DNA of 53,208 bases from an uncultured Eubacteriales bacterium (GTDB lineage Bacteria > Bacillota > Clostridia > Christensenellales > Aristaeellaceae): the NCBI GenBank assembly GCA_944349545.1, contig CALVNG010000007.1:1-53208 (forward strand), read 5' to 3'. The position numbers and the translations under genes were made by a program. This document shows positions 1-8,513 of the stretch, piece after piece. Numbering within the stretch: the stretch's first letter is position 1; each line of letters begins with the position of its first letter. Under the pieces are notes generated by a model. The model saw nothing but the letters and a program-made list of their open reading frames with translations, was not told the origin of the DNA and did no database searches.

Positions 1-2
1 AT

Positions 3-92
3 GTATTCCAGGGCTCGCTGGACCTGCTGCCGGAGAGCCGGGCCGCCTGGGAGGAGATCGGGGCGTTTCTGGCGCGGATCATGGGCGAATAG
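3..92 (+). CDS. C-terminal end of an unidentified protein (partial)
   Basis: The window opens inside a reading frame that runs to a TAG stop and encodes 29 residues ending in AFLARIMGE. The tail (PESRAAWEEIGAFLARIM) is an amphipathic helix like the last helix of many alpha/beta-hydrolases, but that is only a resemblance. The frame is followed within 100 bp by two hairpins, so it is probably the last gene of its transcript. No function can be assigned from this fragment. Confidence 0.5.
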   Translation, partial: VFQGSLDLLPESRAAWEEIGAFLARIMGE

Positions 93-151
93 CAAAACGG
101 CCCGGCATCAAAGCGGGCCGTCAGATTCCTCCGGGCGCTTTTCGGCGCCTT

Positions 152-182
152 AAGCGGGGCGTTTGCAAACGCTCCGCTTTTT
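152..182 (+). terminator. Rho-independent terminator after the leftmost gene
   Basis: A 12-bp stem (153-164 with 167-178, one G-U pair) is followed by a run of five T (178-182). A second GC-rich hairpin without a T-run lies just upstream (97-104 with 114-121). Confidence 0.75.
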
Positions 183-540
183 GCCACCTGCTGGAAGCTG
201 CTGGAAAAACCCGGCGACGGATGCTTTGGGATTCGTTTTTGGCCGGGGAAGAGGCGGATTTGAAAATGCCTGGGAACCGGCACTTTGCGGCAGAGATATG
301 GAAAAATCGGGCCGCTGAATGTGGAAAACAAGAGGAAAACCGTGCGGGCAGCCCTGGGTTTTCCTCGCATCTTCCTCAAAGGTTCCATACGTCTTCCTAT
401 GGGCAAGGAAAAGATAAGGAAAAGTTTTTTTCGGCATGGAAAACCATGTGGAAAATGTTACAAAAGCATGTATTTTCGCGCGATACCGCGTTTTTCGACA
501 GCTTCATCGTCGTCCAAACTGGAAAACATTACATATTTCA
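183..540. other. Non-coding region upstream of nrdD
   Basis: About 360 bp without a credible gene: overlapping short frames lack ribosome-binding sites and family resemblance. It is rich in GGAAAA runs and contains two copies of TGTGGAAAA (320-328 and 447-455), each one mismatch from a DnaA box in reverse orientation. The promoter and NrdR-like boxes of nrdD follow directly. Confidence 0.5.
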
Positions 541-588
541 AATCAATATTTAGTGTTGACTTTATCCGATAAGCACAATATAATGGTG
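541..588 (+). promoter_or_regulatory. Pair of NrdR-like boxes
   Basis: Box 1 (541-556) has the core CAATATTTAG followed by TGT. Box 2 (573-588) has the core CAATATAATG. Each core matches 9 of 10 positions of the NrdR consensus core CwAtATaTwG. The 16-bp boxes are separated by 16 bp, the spacing known for NrdR sites. Box 1 touches the -35 and box 2 covers the -10 of the nrdD promoter, so binding would block transcription when dATP is plentiful (family knowledge). Confidence 0.7.
556..584 (+). promoter_or_regulatory. Sigma-A promoter of nrdD
   Basis: TTGACT (556-561) and TATAAT (579-584) are separated by 17 bp. The start of transcription would be near 591, giving a leader of about 75 nt before the nrdD start codon. 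Confidence 0.85.
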
Positions 589-666
589 GTGCTCGCTCAA
601 AAACCCCCTGTCTTGGGGAGAAGGCGGCCCACACGTTATGTAACAATTTATGGAGGCGTCGGGCAT

Positions 667-2994
667 ATGATTACATCCATTAAAAAGCGCGACGGGCGCG
701 TAGTTCCCTTTGATCAGGAGAAGATCGAGCAGGCGATCGAAAAGAGCTTCATGGCCAGCGGCAGCCAGAAATCGCAGGAGACGGCACAGGAGCTGGCCGG
801 CGTCGTCGTTCAGGAAATCGAGCGGGACGAAAGCCTGCCCGCCGTGCCCTCCGTGGAGCAGGTGCAGGACGTGGTGGAGCGCGTGCTCATTGAGCGCGGC
901 TTTGTGCGCTCGGCCAAGAGCTACATCCTCTACCGCGCGGAGCGCAGCCGCGTGCGCGAGATGAACACCCGCCTGATGAAGATTTTCGAGGACATCGCCT
1001 ACAAGGACGCCATTGACTCGGACATCAAGCGCGAGAACGCCAACATCAACGGCGACACCGCCATGGGCAGCATGCTCAAGTTCGGCTCGGAAGGCTCCAA
1101 GCAGTTCTACGAGATGTACGTGCTCAATCCGCGGCACGCGCAGGCGCACCGCGACGGCGATATCCATATCCATGATCTGGACTTCTACACCCTGACCACC
1201 ACCTGCTGTCAGATCGATCTGCTGGAGCTGTTCAGCGGGGGTTTCTCCACAGGCCATGGCGTGCTGCGCGAGCCCAACGACATCTACAGCTATTCCGCGC
1301 TGGCCTGCATCGCCATCCAGGCCAACCAGAACGACCAGCACGGCGGCCAGAGCGTGGTCAACTTCGACTACGGCATGGCGCCGGGCGTCAAAAAGACCTA
1401 TTTCAAGCGCTTCCGCGACAACCTGGCCCGCGCGCTGGAGCTGCTGGGCGACGTCGAGGACGCGGCAAGCGTAGCCGCCCGCATCCTGGAGGAGCTGGAG
1501 CAGGAAACCGGCAAAAAGCCCGGTCTGGCCGCTGACCCCGACTATGACCGCGCGCTGATGCAGAAGATCGCTCAGGCCATGCCCGCCGCCAGCCAGGAAA
1601 CGGATACCCGCGTTCTGGATTTTGTGCGCGAGCATGCCGAGAAGGAGACCGACAAGGCCACCTACCAGGCCATGGAGGCGCTCATCCACAACCTCAACAC
1701 CATGAACAGCCGCGCGGGCGCGCAGGTGCCCTTTTCCTCCATCAACTACGGCATGGATACCTCGCCCGAGGGCCGCATGGTGATGCGAAACGTCCTTCTG
1801 GCCACCGAGGCGGGCCTCGGCAACGGCGAGACGCCCATTTTCCCCATCCAGATCTTCCGCGTCAAGGAAGGCGTGAGCTTCAATCCCGGCGATCCCAACT
1901 ACGACCTGTACCGCCTGGCCATCCGCACCAGCGCCAAGCGCCTGTTCCCCAACTTCAGCTTCGTGGACGCGCCCTTCAACAAGCAGTACTATAAGGAGGG
2001 CCATCCCGAAACCGAGATCGCCTACATGGGCTGCCGCACCCGCGTCATCGGCAACGTCTACGATCCCACCCGGCAGATCTGCCCCCGCCGTGGCAACCTC
2101 TCCTTCACCTCTATCAACCTGCCTCGCATCGCCATCAAGGCCAAGGGCGACGTGCAGTGGTTCTTCGAGGAGCTGGAGCGCACGCTGGACCTGGTGCATG
2201 AGCAGCTGCTGGAGCGCTTTGAAATCATCGCCAACAAAAAGGTCTACAACTTCCCCTTCCTCATGGGTGAAGGCGTGTGGCTGGATTCCGAAAAGCTGGA
2301 CTGGAACGACAGCGTGCGTGAGGTGCTCAAGCACGGCACCCTCTCCATCGGCTTCATCGGCCTGGCCGAGTGCCTCAAGGCCCTGCGCGGCACCCATCAT
2401 GGCGAGGACCCCAACAGCCAGAACCTGGGCCTGGAGATCGTGGGTTTTATCCGCAAATACTGCGACGACCTCAGTCAGAAGGAAAAGCTCAACTACACCT
2501 GTCTGGCTACGCCCGCCGAGGGCCTCAGCGGTCGCTTCGTGCGCATTGACCGCGAGAAGTACGGCGTCATCCCCGGCATCACGGACCGCGAGTATTATAC
2601 CAACTCCTTCCATGTGCCGGTGTATTTCCCCATCAGCGCGTTTGAGAAGCTGGCCATCGAAGCGCCCTATCACGCGCTGACCAACGCCGGCCATATCAGC
2701 TATATCGAGATGGACGGCGATCCCACCAAGAATCTGGACGCCTTTGAGAAGGTCGTCCGTTATATGCATGACGTGGGCATCGGCTACGGCAGCATCAACC
2801 ATCCCGTGGACCGCGACCCGGATTGCGGCTACAACGGCATCATCGGCGATACCTGCCCCAAGTGCGGACGCAGCGAAAACGGCCATGCCTTTGAACGCAT
2901 CCGCCGCATCACGGGCTATCTGGTGGGCACGCTGGACCGTTTCAACAATGGCAAGCGCGCTGAGGAACGCGACCGCGTGAAGCATTCCGTCTGA
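667..2994 (+). CDS. nrdD: Anaerobic (class III) ribonucleoside-triphosphate reductase
   Basis: Glycyl-radical enzyme of 775 residues that reduces ribonucleoside triphosphates to dNTPs without oxygen. An N-terminal ATP-cone (about residues 1-95, allosteric control by ATP/dATP) precedes the catalytic barrel. Near the C-terminus are the zinc site (CGYNGIIGDTCPKCG) and the glycyl-radical motif RITGYLVG. The chosen ATG has GGAGG at 652-656; an in-frame upstream extension lacks a ribosome site and would cover the promoter. The activating enzyme NrdG, usually next to nrdD, is not adjacent, so it must be encoded elsewhere. Regulation by NrdR is suggested by the paired boxes upstream. Confidence 0.97.
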   Translation: MITSIKKRDGRVVPFDQEKIEQAIEKSFMASGSQKSQETAQELAGVVVQEIERDESLPAVPSVEQVQDVVERVLIERGFVRSAKSYILYRAERSRVREMNTRLMKIFEDIAYKDAIDSDIKRENANINGDTAMGSMLKFGSEGSKQFYEMYVLNPRHAQAHRDGDIHIHDLDFYTLTTTCCQIDLLELFSGGFSTGHGVLREPNDIYSYSALACIAIQANQNDQHGGQSVVNFDYGMAPGVKKTYFKRFRDNLARALELLGDVEDAASVAARILEELEQETGKKPGLAADPDYDRALMQKIAQAMPAASQETDTRVLDFVREHAEKETDKATYQAMEALIHNLNTMNSRAGAQVPFSSINYGMDTSPEGRMVMRNVLLATEAGLGNGETPIFPIQIFRVKEGVSFNPGDPNYDLYRLAIRTSAKRLFPNFSFVDAPFNKQYYKEGHPETEIAYMGCRTRVIGNVYDPTRQICPRRGNLSFTSINLPRIAIKAKGDVQWFFEELERTLDLVHEQLLERFEIIANKKVYNFPFLMGEGVWLDSEKLDWNDSVREVLKHGTLSIGFIGLAECLKALRGTHHGEDPNSQNLGLEIVGFIRKYCDDLSQKEKLNYTCLATPAEGLSGRFVRIDREKYGVIPGITDREYYTNSFHVPVYFPISAFEKLAIEAPYHALTNAGHISYIEMDGDPTKNLDAFEKVVRYMHDVGIGYGSINHPVDRDPDCGYNGIIGDTCPKCGRSENGHAFERIRRITGYLVGTLDRFNNGKRAEERDRVKHSV

Positions 2995-3030
2995 AGCGGC
3001 TTTCAAAAACCACAAACTTTACCACGATGA

Positions 3031-3087
3031 AAAACGCCTCTTTCTGCAAACACTTCCCTGCGAAGCAAGATCAGAAAGAGGCGTTTT
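3031..3087. terminator. 16-bp hairpin between nrdD and spoIVB, overlapping the spoIVB ribosome-binding site
   Basis: AAAACGCCTCTTTCTG (3031-3046) pairs perfectly with 3072-3087, with a 25-nt loop. The right arm ends in only four T, so termination may be partial. The right arm contains the AAAGAGG Shine-Dalgarno sequence (3075-3080 region) of spoIVB, which would be hidden in any read-through transcript. Confidence 0.65.
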
Positions 3088-3088
3088 C

Positions 3089-4282
3089 ATGCGAAAACCA
3101 CCCACCCGGCTCCAAAAAACCATCGGCTGGCTGCTGTCGGCCTTTCTGCTCGTGGTGTACTTTTCCCCGCAGGCGCAGCTGCTCCGCACTTTGCCCGACA
3201 GGCTCAGCGTGGCCGTGGGTCAGCGGGCCGTGCTGGAGGCGCCCTTTCCCCTGACCGTCGAGGCAGGGGAGGATGTGTCCGCCGGCGCATCTCTGGATGA
3301 GACGCTGGAGGAGAGCGCCGGGATCAGCACCGCTACCATCAGCTTTCTGGGCCTTTTGCCCCTGCGCGAGGTGGAAATCGACATCAGCGACGACCTGCGC
3401 CTCTATCCCGGCGGGCAGGCGGTGGGCGTGGCGCTGCATACCCAGGGCGTGCTGGTGGTGGGGACCAGCGACCTCAGCGGCGCCTACAGCCCCGCGCGCC
3501 TGGCGGGGGTGAAGGCGGGCGACCTGATCACCCGGGTGGGCGGCAAACCGTTGGAAAGCGCCGCGCAGCTGACGGAGATGGTGGCCGCCATGGGCGACGC
3601 GCCGCTGCCCCTGACCATCCGCCGGGGCGACAGCACGCTGGAGGTGACGCTCACCCCCCAGCGCGACGGCCAGAGCGGCGATTACCGCATCGGCGCCTGG
3701 GTGCGCGACAGCACCGCGGGCGTGGGAACCCTGTCCTTCTACGGCGCGCTGGAGGAGGGCGGCGACGCGCGCTTCGGGGCGCTGGGGCACGCCATCACCG
3801 ACAGCGACACCCAGCAGGTGCTCACCGTGGGCCGGGGGCAGATCATGCAGGCGGACGTGGTGGACGTCCGAAAGGGCGAGGCCGGCTTTCCGGGCGAGCT
3901 CAAGGGCAGCTTTCTGAGGGAAAACCGGGTGCTTGGCGACATCTTTCTCAACAACCAGTACGGCATCTACGGGGAGCTGGAGGAGATTCCGGAGCATCCG
4001 CTCTATCCCGACGGCGTGCCCATCGGCCGGCGTGACGCGGTGCACACCGGCCCCGCAACCATCCTTTCCACCGTGGGGACCGACGGCATGCGTGAGTACG
4101 ATGTGGAAATCGTCGAGGTCGCGCGCCAGTCCCAGCCCGCGCAGCGCAGCATGGTTCTGCGCGTGACCGACCCGGAGCTTCTGGAGCGCACGGGCGGCAT
4201 CGTGCAGGGCATGAGCGGCAGCCCCATCCTTCAGGATGGCCGCCTCATTGGAGCCGTGACACATGTGTGCGTCAATCCATGA
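3089..4282 (+). CDS. spoIVB: SpoIVB serine peptidase (sporulation sigma-K checkpoint), short C-terminus
   Basis: Family S55 peptidase made in the forespore, which signals across the intermembrane space to trigger pro-sigma-K processing. A membrane-spanning N-terminal segment (about residues 13-27) is followed by a PDZ domain (about 105-190) and the peptidase domain. The catalytic residues line up with those of Bacillus subtilis: H234 (in GHAITD), D361 (in VTDPE) and S376 (in GMSGSP). The protein stops right after VTHVCVNP, so the usual final 20-odd residues (the GYG-containing tail) are missing, and I could not find them in another frame downstream. Whether it is active is therefore uncertain. 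The ATG has AAAGAGG 8 nt upstream, inside a hairpin arm. Confidence 0.93.
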   Translation: MRKPPTRLQKTIGWLLSAFLLVVYFSPQAQLLRTLPDRLSVAVGQRAVLEAPFPLTVEAGEDVSAGASLDETLEESAGISTATISFLGLLPLREVEIDISDDLRLYPGGQAVGVALHTQGVLVVGTSDLSGAYSPARLAGVKAGDLITRVGGKPLESAAQLTEMVAAMGDAPLPLTIRRGDSTLEVTLTPQRDGQSGDYRIGAWVRDSTAGVGTLSFYGALEEGGDARFGALGHAITDSDTQQVLTVGRGQIMQADVVDVRKGEAGFPGELKGSFLRENRVLGDIFLNNQYGIYGELEEIPEHPLYPDGVPIGRRDAVHTGPATILSTVGTDGMREYDVEIVEVARQSQPAQRSMVLRVTDPELLERTGGIVQGMSGSPILQDGRLIGAVTHVCVNP

Positions 4283-4626
4283 TGCCTGCTTCTGCTCTTC
4301 ACGCGCCCACATGCCGTTATTCTCCAATTGTTCCGTTTCTGTTCACAGCGCCGCCATAATCATTTGGTATCCTTACATCGTCGATCAAGACGAAATGCGC
4401 TGCGGAAGCGGTGCGAAGGGAAGCTCTTGCGCAAGAGATACGGTACCTGCTCCGGATGGTTCCGGCTGTGCGGCGGTTGCTTTTTGGGCGGTTTTGCGCC
4501 TCTTTGACCCCGCGCGGCGTTCCCTCCGCTTCCGGGCGCGACAAAAAACTCCGCGGCTCGTCCGCGTTTGCATACCGGCTCCCGTTCCGCGAACGGGGGC
4601 CGTTTTCGGCTGCATCCAATCCAGCC
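4283..4626. other. Gene-free stretch after spoIVB
   Basis: No credible gene on either strand. The first part is less GC-rich than its surroundings. It contains a perfect 14-bp palindrome CTCTTGCGCAAGAG (4424-4437) and a perfect hairpin with a CGC loop (4581-4587 with 4591-4597). The abrupt end of spoIVB followed by this stretch could mark an old deletion or insertion junction. Confidence 0.45.
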
Positions 4627-4656
4627 TTGACAATCCGCCGCACCCCGTACTACAAT
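4627..4656 (+). promoter_or_regulatory. Sigma-A promoter of the gntR-pepF-cca operon
   Basis: TTGACA (4627-4632) and TACAAT (4651-4656) with an 18-bp spacer, about 38 bp before the GntR start codon. Confidence 0.8.
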
Positions 4657-4694
4657 GAAAAAGAAATACAAAGAAAGTACAGGGAGGCGGCCTG

Positions 4695-5393
4695 ATGGTA
4701 CCGATGAGTCTGGCCCCGTCAATGGAAAGCAAGCCGATACGCGAGGTGGCATACGAAACCCTGAAAAACGCGATCGTCACCGGGGAGATCCCCGCGGGCT
4801 CGCGCATTGTGGAAACCGAATATGCCGAGCGCATGCACATCAGCCGCACGCCGCTGCGCGAGGCCCTGCGCAAGCTGGAGCGCGACGGGCTGGTGGAATA
4901 CGTGGTCCGGCGGGGCGTGGTGGTGCGCGCCTTCACCATCGCGGATGTGGAGGAGATCTACACCATCCGAAACGCCCTGGAGATGCTGACGCTGCCTGCC
5001 ATTATCCAGAATGCGACGGCCGAGGACATCCGCTCGCTGCGCGCGCTGCTTCGTGAGATGGACGGCTTTGACGAAGCGGGGGACATTGAGGCGCTCTCGC
5101 CGCGCGCGCGCGCCTTCCATACGCAGCTGACACGGCTGTCCAAAATGAACCGCATCCTGCGCGTCATCGAGGGGCAGGATCAGTATATCACGCGTTTTTC
5201 GGCACTGTCCATCGCGCGGGAAACGCGGCGACACGCGGCGCACCGCGAGCACCATCAGCTGGTGGATTACGTGGAGCAGAAGGACCTGGAATCCTTTGAA
5301 AAGCTGATGCGCAAGCATATCGAGCGCAGCAAGGAAACCTGCCTGCTGGCTCTGGAGGAGAGCAAGCTCAAGCAAAACGAAGCGCAGAAATAA
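4695..5393 (+). CDS. GntR-family transcriptional regulator, FCD (FadR-like) subfamily
   Basis: Predicted DNA-binding repressor of 232 residues. The N-terminal winged helix (about 15-80) has the typical pattern LKNAIVTGEIPAG, HISRTPLREALRKLE and GLVEY. The rest is an all-helical FCD effector-binding domain (about 90-215) that in this family binds small acids or sugars. The ATG follows GGAGG (4683-4687) at 7 nt. It is the first gene of an apparent operon with an oligopeptidase and a tRNA nucleotidyltransferase; there is no nearby metabolic target to suggest its ligand. Confidence 0.92.
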   Translation: MVPMSLAPSMESKPIREVAYETLKNAIVTGEIPAGSRIVETEYAERMHISRTPLREALRKLERDGLVEYVVRRGVVVRAFTIADVEEIYTIRNALEMLTLPAIIQNATAEDIRSLRALLREMDGFDEAGDIEALSPRARAFHTQLTRLSKMNRILRVIEGQDQYITRFSALSIARETRRHAAHREHHQLVDYVEQKDLESFEKLMRKHIERSKETCLLALEESKLKQNEAQK

Positions 5394-5421
5394 CGGCTTT
5401 TTGGGAAGGAAGGCGCAATCC

Positions 5422-7179
5422 GTGAACGACGGAACCTGGGATTTGAGCGTATTTTATCAGGGGTTTGACGATCCGGCCCTGCGGGCTGATGTCGACGCGA
5501 TCCGCGCGGCGGCGGAGGGTATGGAAGCCCTGCTCTCGCAGGACCGTCCGGAGGAGGACCGGCTGGAGGCGATGGTCGCCTGCCTGGAGGACATGACCAA
5601 CCGCCTGAGCCGGGCCTTCGGCTATGCGGAACTGACGCTGGCGGCGGATGCGGAAAACGCGGGAGCGCTCCGTCTGATGGACGAGCTCAGCGCCCTGATG
5701 GTCGAGGTGCAGCTCTGCCAGAGCCGCTGCGTGCGCCACGTGGGCGGCGTGAGCGGCCTGGATCAGCTGGTCGAATGCCGCGAGACGCTGCGGCAAAACG
5801 GCTTCATCCTGCGGGAAATGGCCCGGCAGTCGGCGCACATGCTGCCCGCGGAGATGGAAAAGTGGATGCTTCGCATGTCGCTGGATGGGGGAGACGCGTT
5901 TTCCAAGCTGCGCGACCGGCTCATCGGTATGCATACGGTGGAGCTGGACGGCAAGGCGCAGCCCCTGCCCGCGGTGCGCGGCATGGCTTACGACCCGGAC
6001 CCGGCTGTGCGCAAGGCCGCCTATGAGGCGGAGCTGGCCAGCTACCGGAAAATTGAAACGCCCATGGCCTTTTGCCTGAGCTGCATCAAGGGCGAGGCGC
6101 TTACCATGTGCGAGGCCAGGGGCTACCCCGACGTGCTCACGCAGCAGCTTGACGAAAGCCGCATGGACCGCGAGACGCTGGACGCCATGTGGACCGCCAT
6201 TCGCGAGGCGCTGCCGGATTTCCGCCGCTACCTGCGCAAAAAGGCGGAGCTGCTGGGGCATGCGAACGGCCTGCCCTTCTATGACCTGTTCGCGCCCATG
6301 GGACGGGATACCAAACGGTATACCGCAGAGGAGGCGCGGGAGCTGCTGGTGCGCGTCTTTTCGCAGGTACACCCCGAAATGGGCCGCTTCATCGACCAGG
6401 CGTTTGAGAACCGCTGGATTGATCTCTATCCCCGCGAGGGCAAGGAGGGCGGCGCGTTCTGCGCGGGCTTCCACCAGATGAAGATCAGCCGGGTGCTGAC
6501 CAACTTCGTGGGCAGCTTCAGCGATGTGAGCACCCTGGCGCATGAGCTGGGACACGGCTGGCACAACGTGTGCCTGGAGCGCGTGCCCGTGCTGATGGCC
6601 GACCCGCCCATGCCCCTTGCCGAGACGGCTTCCATCTTCAACGAAACGCTGCTCAGCCATGAGGTGCGCAAGACCGCCGACGACGAGACGCGCTTTGCGC
6701 TTCTGGAAAACAGCCTGATGGAGGCCACGCAGGTCATCGTGGACATCTACAGCCGCTTCCTGTTTGAAAGCGCGGTGTTTGAAGCCCGAAAGACCCATAT
6801 TCCCACCCCCGGCGAGCTCAACCGCATGATGCTGGATGCGCAGCGGGAGAGCTACGGCGACGGCCTGGACCCCGATGCGCTGCACCCCGGCATGTGGATC
6901 AACAAGAGCCACTATTACAGCGTGGGCCTGCACTTCTATAACTTCCCCTATGCCTTCGGCCACCTGTTCGGTCTGGGCGTGTTCAAAAAATATCTGGAGA
7001 AGGGCGCTTCCTTCATGCCCCAGTACGACGCCCTGCTGGCCTCCTGCGGGAGCGGTCTGGTGCGCGACGTGGCGGCGGGCGTGGGCATCGACGTGGCCAG
7101 CGCGGATTACTGGCGCGGCGCGCTGGACGTGTTCCGGGCGGAACTGGACGAGTTTGAGCGCCTGTGCGAGCGGCGATGA
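5422..7179 (+). CDS. pepF: M3-family oligoendopeptidase (PepF-like)
   Basis: Cytoplasmic zinc metallopeptidase of 585 residues predicted to cleave oligopeptides. The zinc motif is HELGH (H374, E375, H378), followed about 25 residues later by an ETASIFNE stretch that supplies the third ligand, as in peptidase family M3. The length fits the PepF group (about 600). The GTG start is preferred because AAGGAAGG (5406-5413) lies 8 nt upstream; a TTG at 5401 is in frame but lacks a ribosome site. The gene starts 28 bp after the GntR gene and overlaps cca by 4 bp. Confidence 0.93.
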   Translation: MNDGTWDLSVFYQGFDDPALRADVDAIRAAAEGMEALLSQDRPEEDRLEAMVACLEDMTNRLSRAFGYAELTLAADAENAGALRLMDELSALMVEVQLCQSRCVRHVGGVSGLDQLVECRETLRQNGFILREMARQSAHMLPAEMEKWMLRMSLDGGDAFSKLRDRLIGMHTVELDGKAQPLPAVRGMAYDPDPAVRKAAYEAELASYRKIETPMAFCLSCIKGEALTMCEARGYPDVLTQQLDESRMDRETLDAMWTAIREALPDFRRYLRKKAELLGHANGLPFYDLFAPMGRDTKRYTAEEARELLVRVFSQVHPEMGRFIDQAFENRWIDLYPREGKEGGAFCAGFHQMKISRVLTNFVGSFSDVSTLAHELGHGWHNVCLERVPVLMADPPMPLAETASIFNETLLSHEVRKTADDETRFALLENSLMEATQVIVDIYSRFLFESAVFEARKTHIPTPGELNRMMLDAQRESYGDGLDPDALHPGMWINKSHYYSVGLHFYNFPYAFGHLFGLGVFKKYLEKGASFMPQYDALLASCGSGLVRDVAAGVGIDVASADYWRGALDVFRAELDEFERLCERR

Positions 7180-8462
7180 AAAACGATGCGTTGACGGGCG
7201 CGCCATGGCTGTTGGCCGTGGCGCGCGTTTTTGAGCGGGCGGGGGAGCCGGTCTACCTGGTGGGCGGCGCGGTGCGCAACCCGCTGATGGGCCTGCCCCT
7301 GTCCGACGTGGACGTGTGCGGCCCGGCGCGGCCGGAGCGGGTGATGGCGCTGTGTGAGGGCACGGAGGTGCGCGCGGTGCTGCGCGCTGCGCATTTCGGA
7401 ACGGTGGAGCTGCATGTGACGGACGTGGACGGCGCGCGGCACATGGCCGAGTACACCACCTTCCGCGAGGACAGCTACCGCTGCGGCCATCGGCCGGACG
7501 CCGTGCGCTTCACCACGGACCTCGGTGTGGATGCGCTTCGGCGCGATTTCAGCGTCAACGCCCTCTATCGCCGTCTGCATGACGGCGCGCTGGGGCCGGT
7601 GATCGACCCCACGGGGGGACAGAGGCATCTGGAGCAGGGCGTTTTGCATACCGTGACCCCCGACCCGGACCGCGTGCTCCGGGACGACGGGCTGCGCATT
7701 TTACGGGCGGCGCGCTTTCAGGCCGAGCTGGACCTTGCGCCCACCCCCGCGCTGCTGGACAGCCTCGCACGGCACGCGCTGCTGCTCAGGGACATCGCCT
7801 GCGAGCGCCTGCGCGACGAATGGCAGAAGATCCTTCTGGCCGACTTGCGCTATCCCATGCTCAGACGCCGCGCTCCGGCTACGGCCAGCGGGCTCAAAAC
7901 CCTGCGGGACTGCGGGGCATGGCCCTGTCTGGTGGACGCGCCCTATGACGGAGAGGCGGCAGCCGCCCTGGCGCCCCTCGACTGGGAGGTCGCGCCGCTG
8001 GCGGGGCGGCTTGCGCTGCTTTTGCGGAGGCTGGAGCCGCCCGCCCTGCAAAGCGCACTCCTGCGCCTGCGCTTTTCTACCCGCGACGCGGCGCTGGCCG
8101 CGCATTATGCGGCGGCGCTACGCTATTTTGCGACGGAGCAGGGCGGCGCCTTTGAAACGGTGAAGCTGGGCCGCGACGCGGCGGCCTACGCGTCTGCCGC
8201 TTTCCAGGCGCTGGGCGACGCGGCGGCTGAGGCGCGCGCGGCGGGAGCCTTGGTTGCGCTTGGGGATGCGCCGTGGTCGCTCAGGGAATTGGCCGTCGGC
8301 GGGGACGCGCTGATGCCGCTGCTGGCCGCGCGGGGCGTGCCTGCGCGGCAGATGGGCCGCCTGTTGGAAGCCCTGTGGCGCATGGCGGCGGAGGGCCGGG
8401 TGAAAAACGAACCCGCCGCGCTGCTTGGCGCGGCGGACGAATGGCTGAACCGCATCGAATAG
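7176..8462 (+). CDS. cca: tRNA nucleotidyltransferase / poly(A) polymerase family (CCA-adding)
   Basis: Predicted to add or repair the 3' CCA of tRNAs. Residues 1-130 carry the class II nucleotidyltransferase signature: GGAVRN, the metal-binding DVDV pair, and RRDFSVNALY. These are followed by the neck region (DPTGGQRHL, DPDRVLRDDGLRILRAAR). The C-terminal half is divergent and rich in Ala and Leu, and I do not see a clear HD domain. The ATG overlaps the pepF stop (ATGA), implying translational coupling. The two tRNA genes in this window already encode CCA, so repair is a likely role. Confidence 0.9.
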   Translation: MKNDALTGAPWLLAVARVFERAGEPVYLVGGAVRNPLMGLPLSDVDVCGPARPERVMALCEGTEVRAVLRAAHFGTVELHVTDVDGARHMAEYTTFREDSYRCGHRPDAVRFTTDLGVDALRRDFSVNALYRRLHDGALGPVIDPTGGQRHLEQGVLHTVTPDPDRVLRDDGLRILRAARFQAELDLAPTPALLDSLARHALLLRDIACERLRDEWQKILLADLRYPMLRRRAPATASGLKTLRDCGAWPCLVDAPYDGEAAAALAPLDWEVAPLAGRLALLLRRLEPPALQSALLRLRFSTRDAALAAHYAAALRYFATEQGGAFETVKLGRDAAAYASAAFQALGDAAAEARAAGALVALGDAPWSLRELAVGGDALMPLLAARGVPARQMGRLLEALWRMAAEGRVKNEPAALLGAADEWLNRIE

Positions 8463-8477
8463 GCAGCGGGAAGAGAA

Positions 8478-8513
8478 GAAGAAGGGCACGGCCTGTCAGC
8501 CGTGCCCTTCTTC
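8478..8513. terminator. Strong bidirectional terminator between cca and the opposing gene
   Basis: A 15-bp perfect stem (8478-8492 with 8499-8513) has a 6-nt loop. It lies just after cca and contains the last codons of the minus-strand gene ending at 8496, so it probably serves both converging transcripts. Confidence 0.8.

Noticed and set aside
562-3015. Very long open frame antisense to nrdD (817 codons)
   Set aside because: A shadow of codon bias in GC-rich DNA: it has no ribosome site, covers the promoter and terminator, and its protein is low-complexity Ala/Val/His-rich. Similar antisense frames opposite pepF, the ABC genes, ftsH, VanW and fhs were rejected for the same reason.
4263-4658. 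Possible frameshifted continuation of spoIVB
   Set aside because: None of the frames after the stop encodes the expected GYG-containing tail, so a simple frameshift does not explain the short C-terminus.
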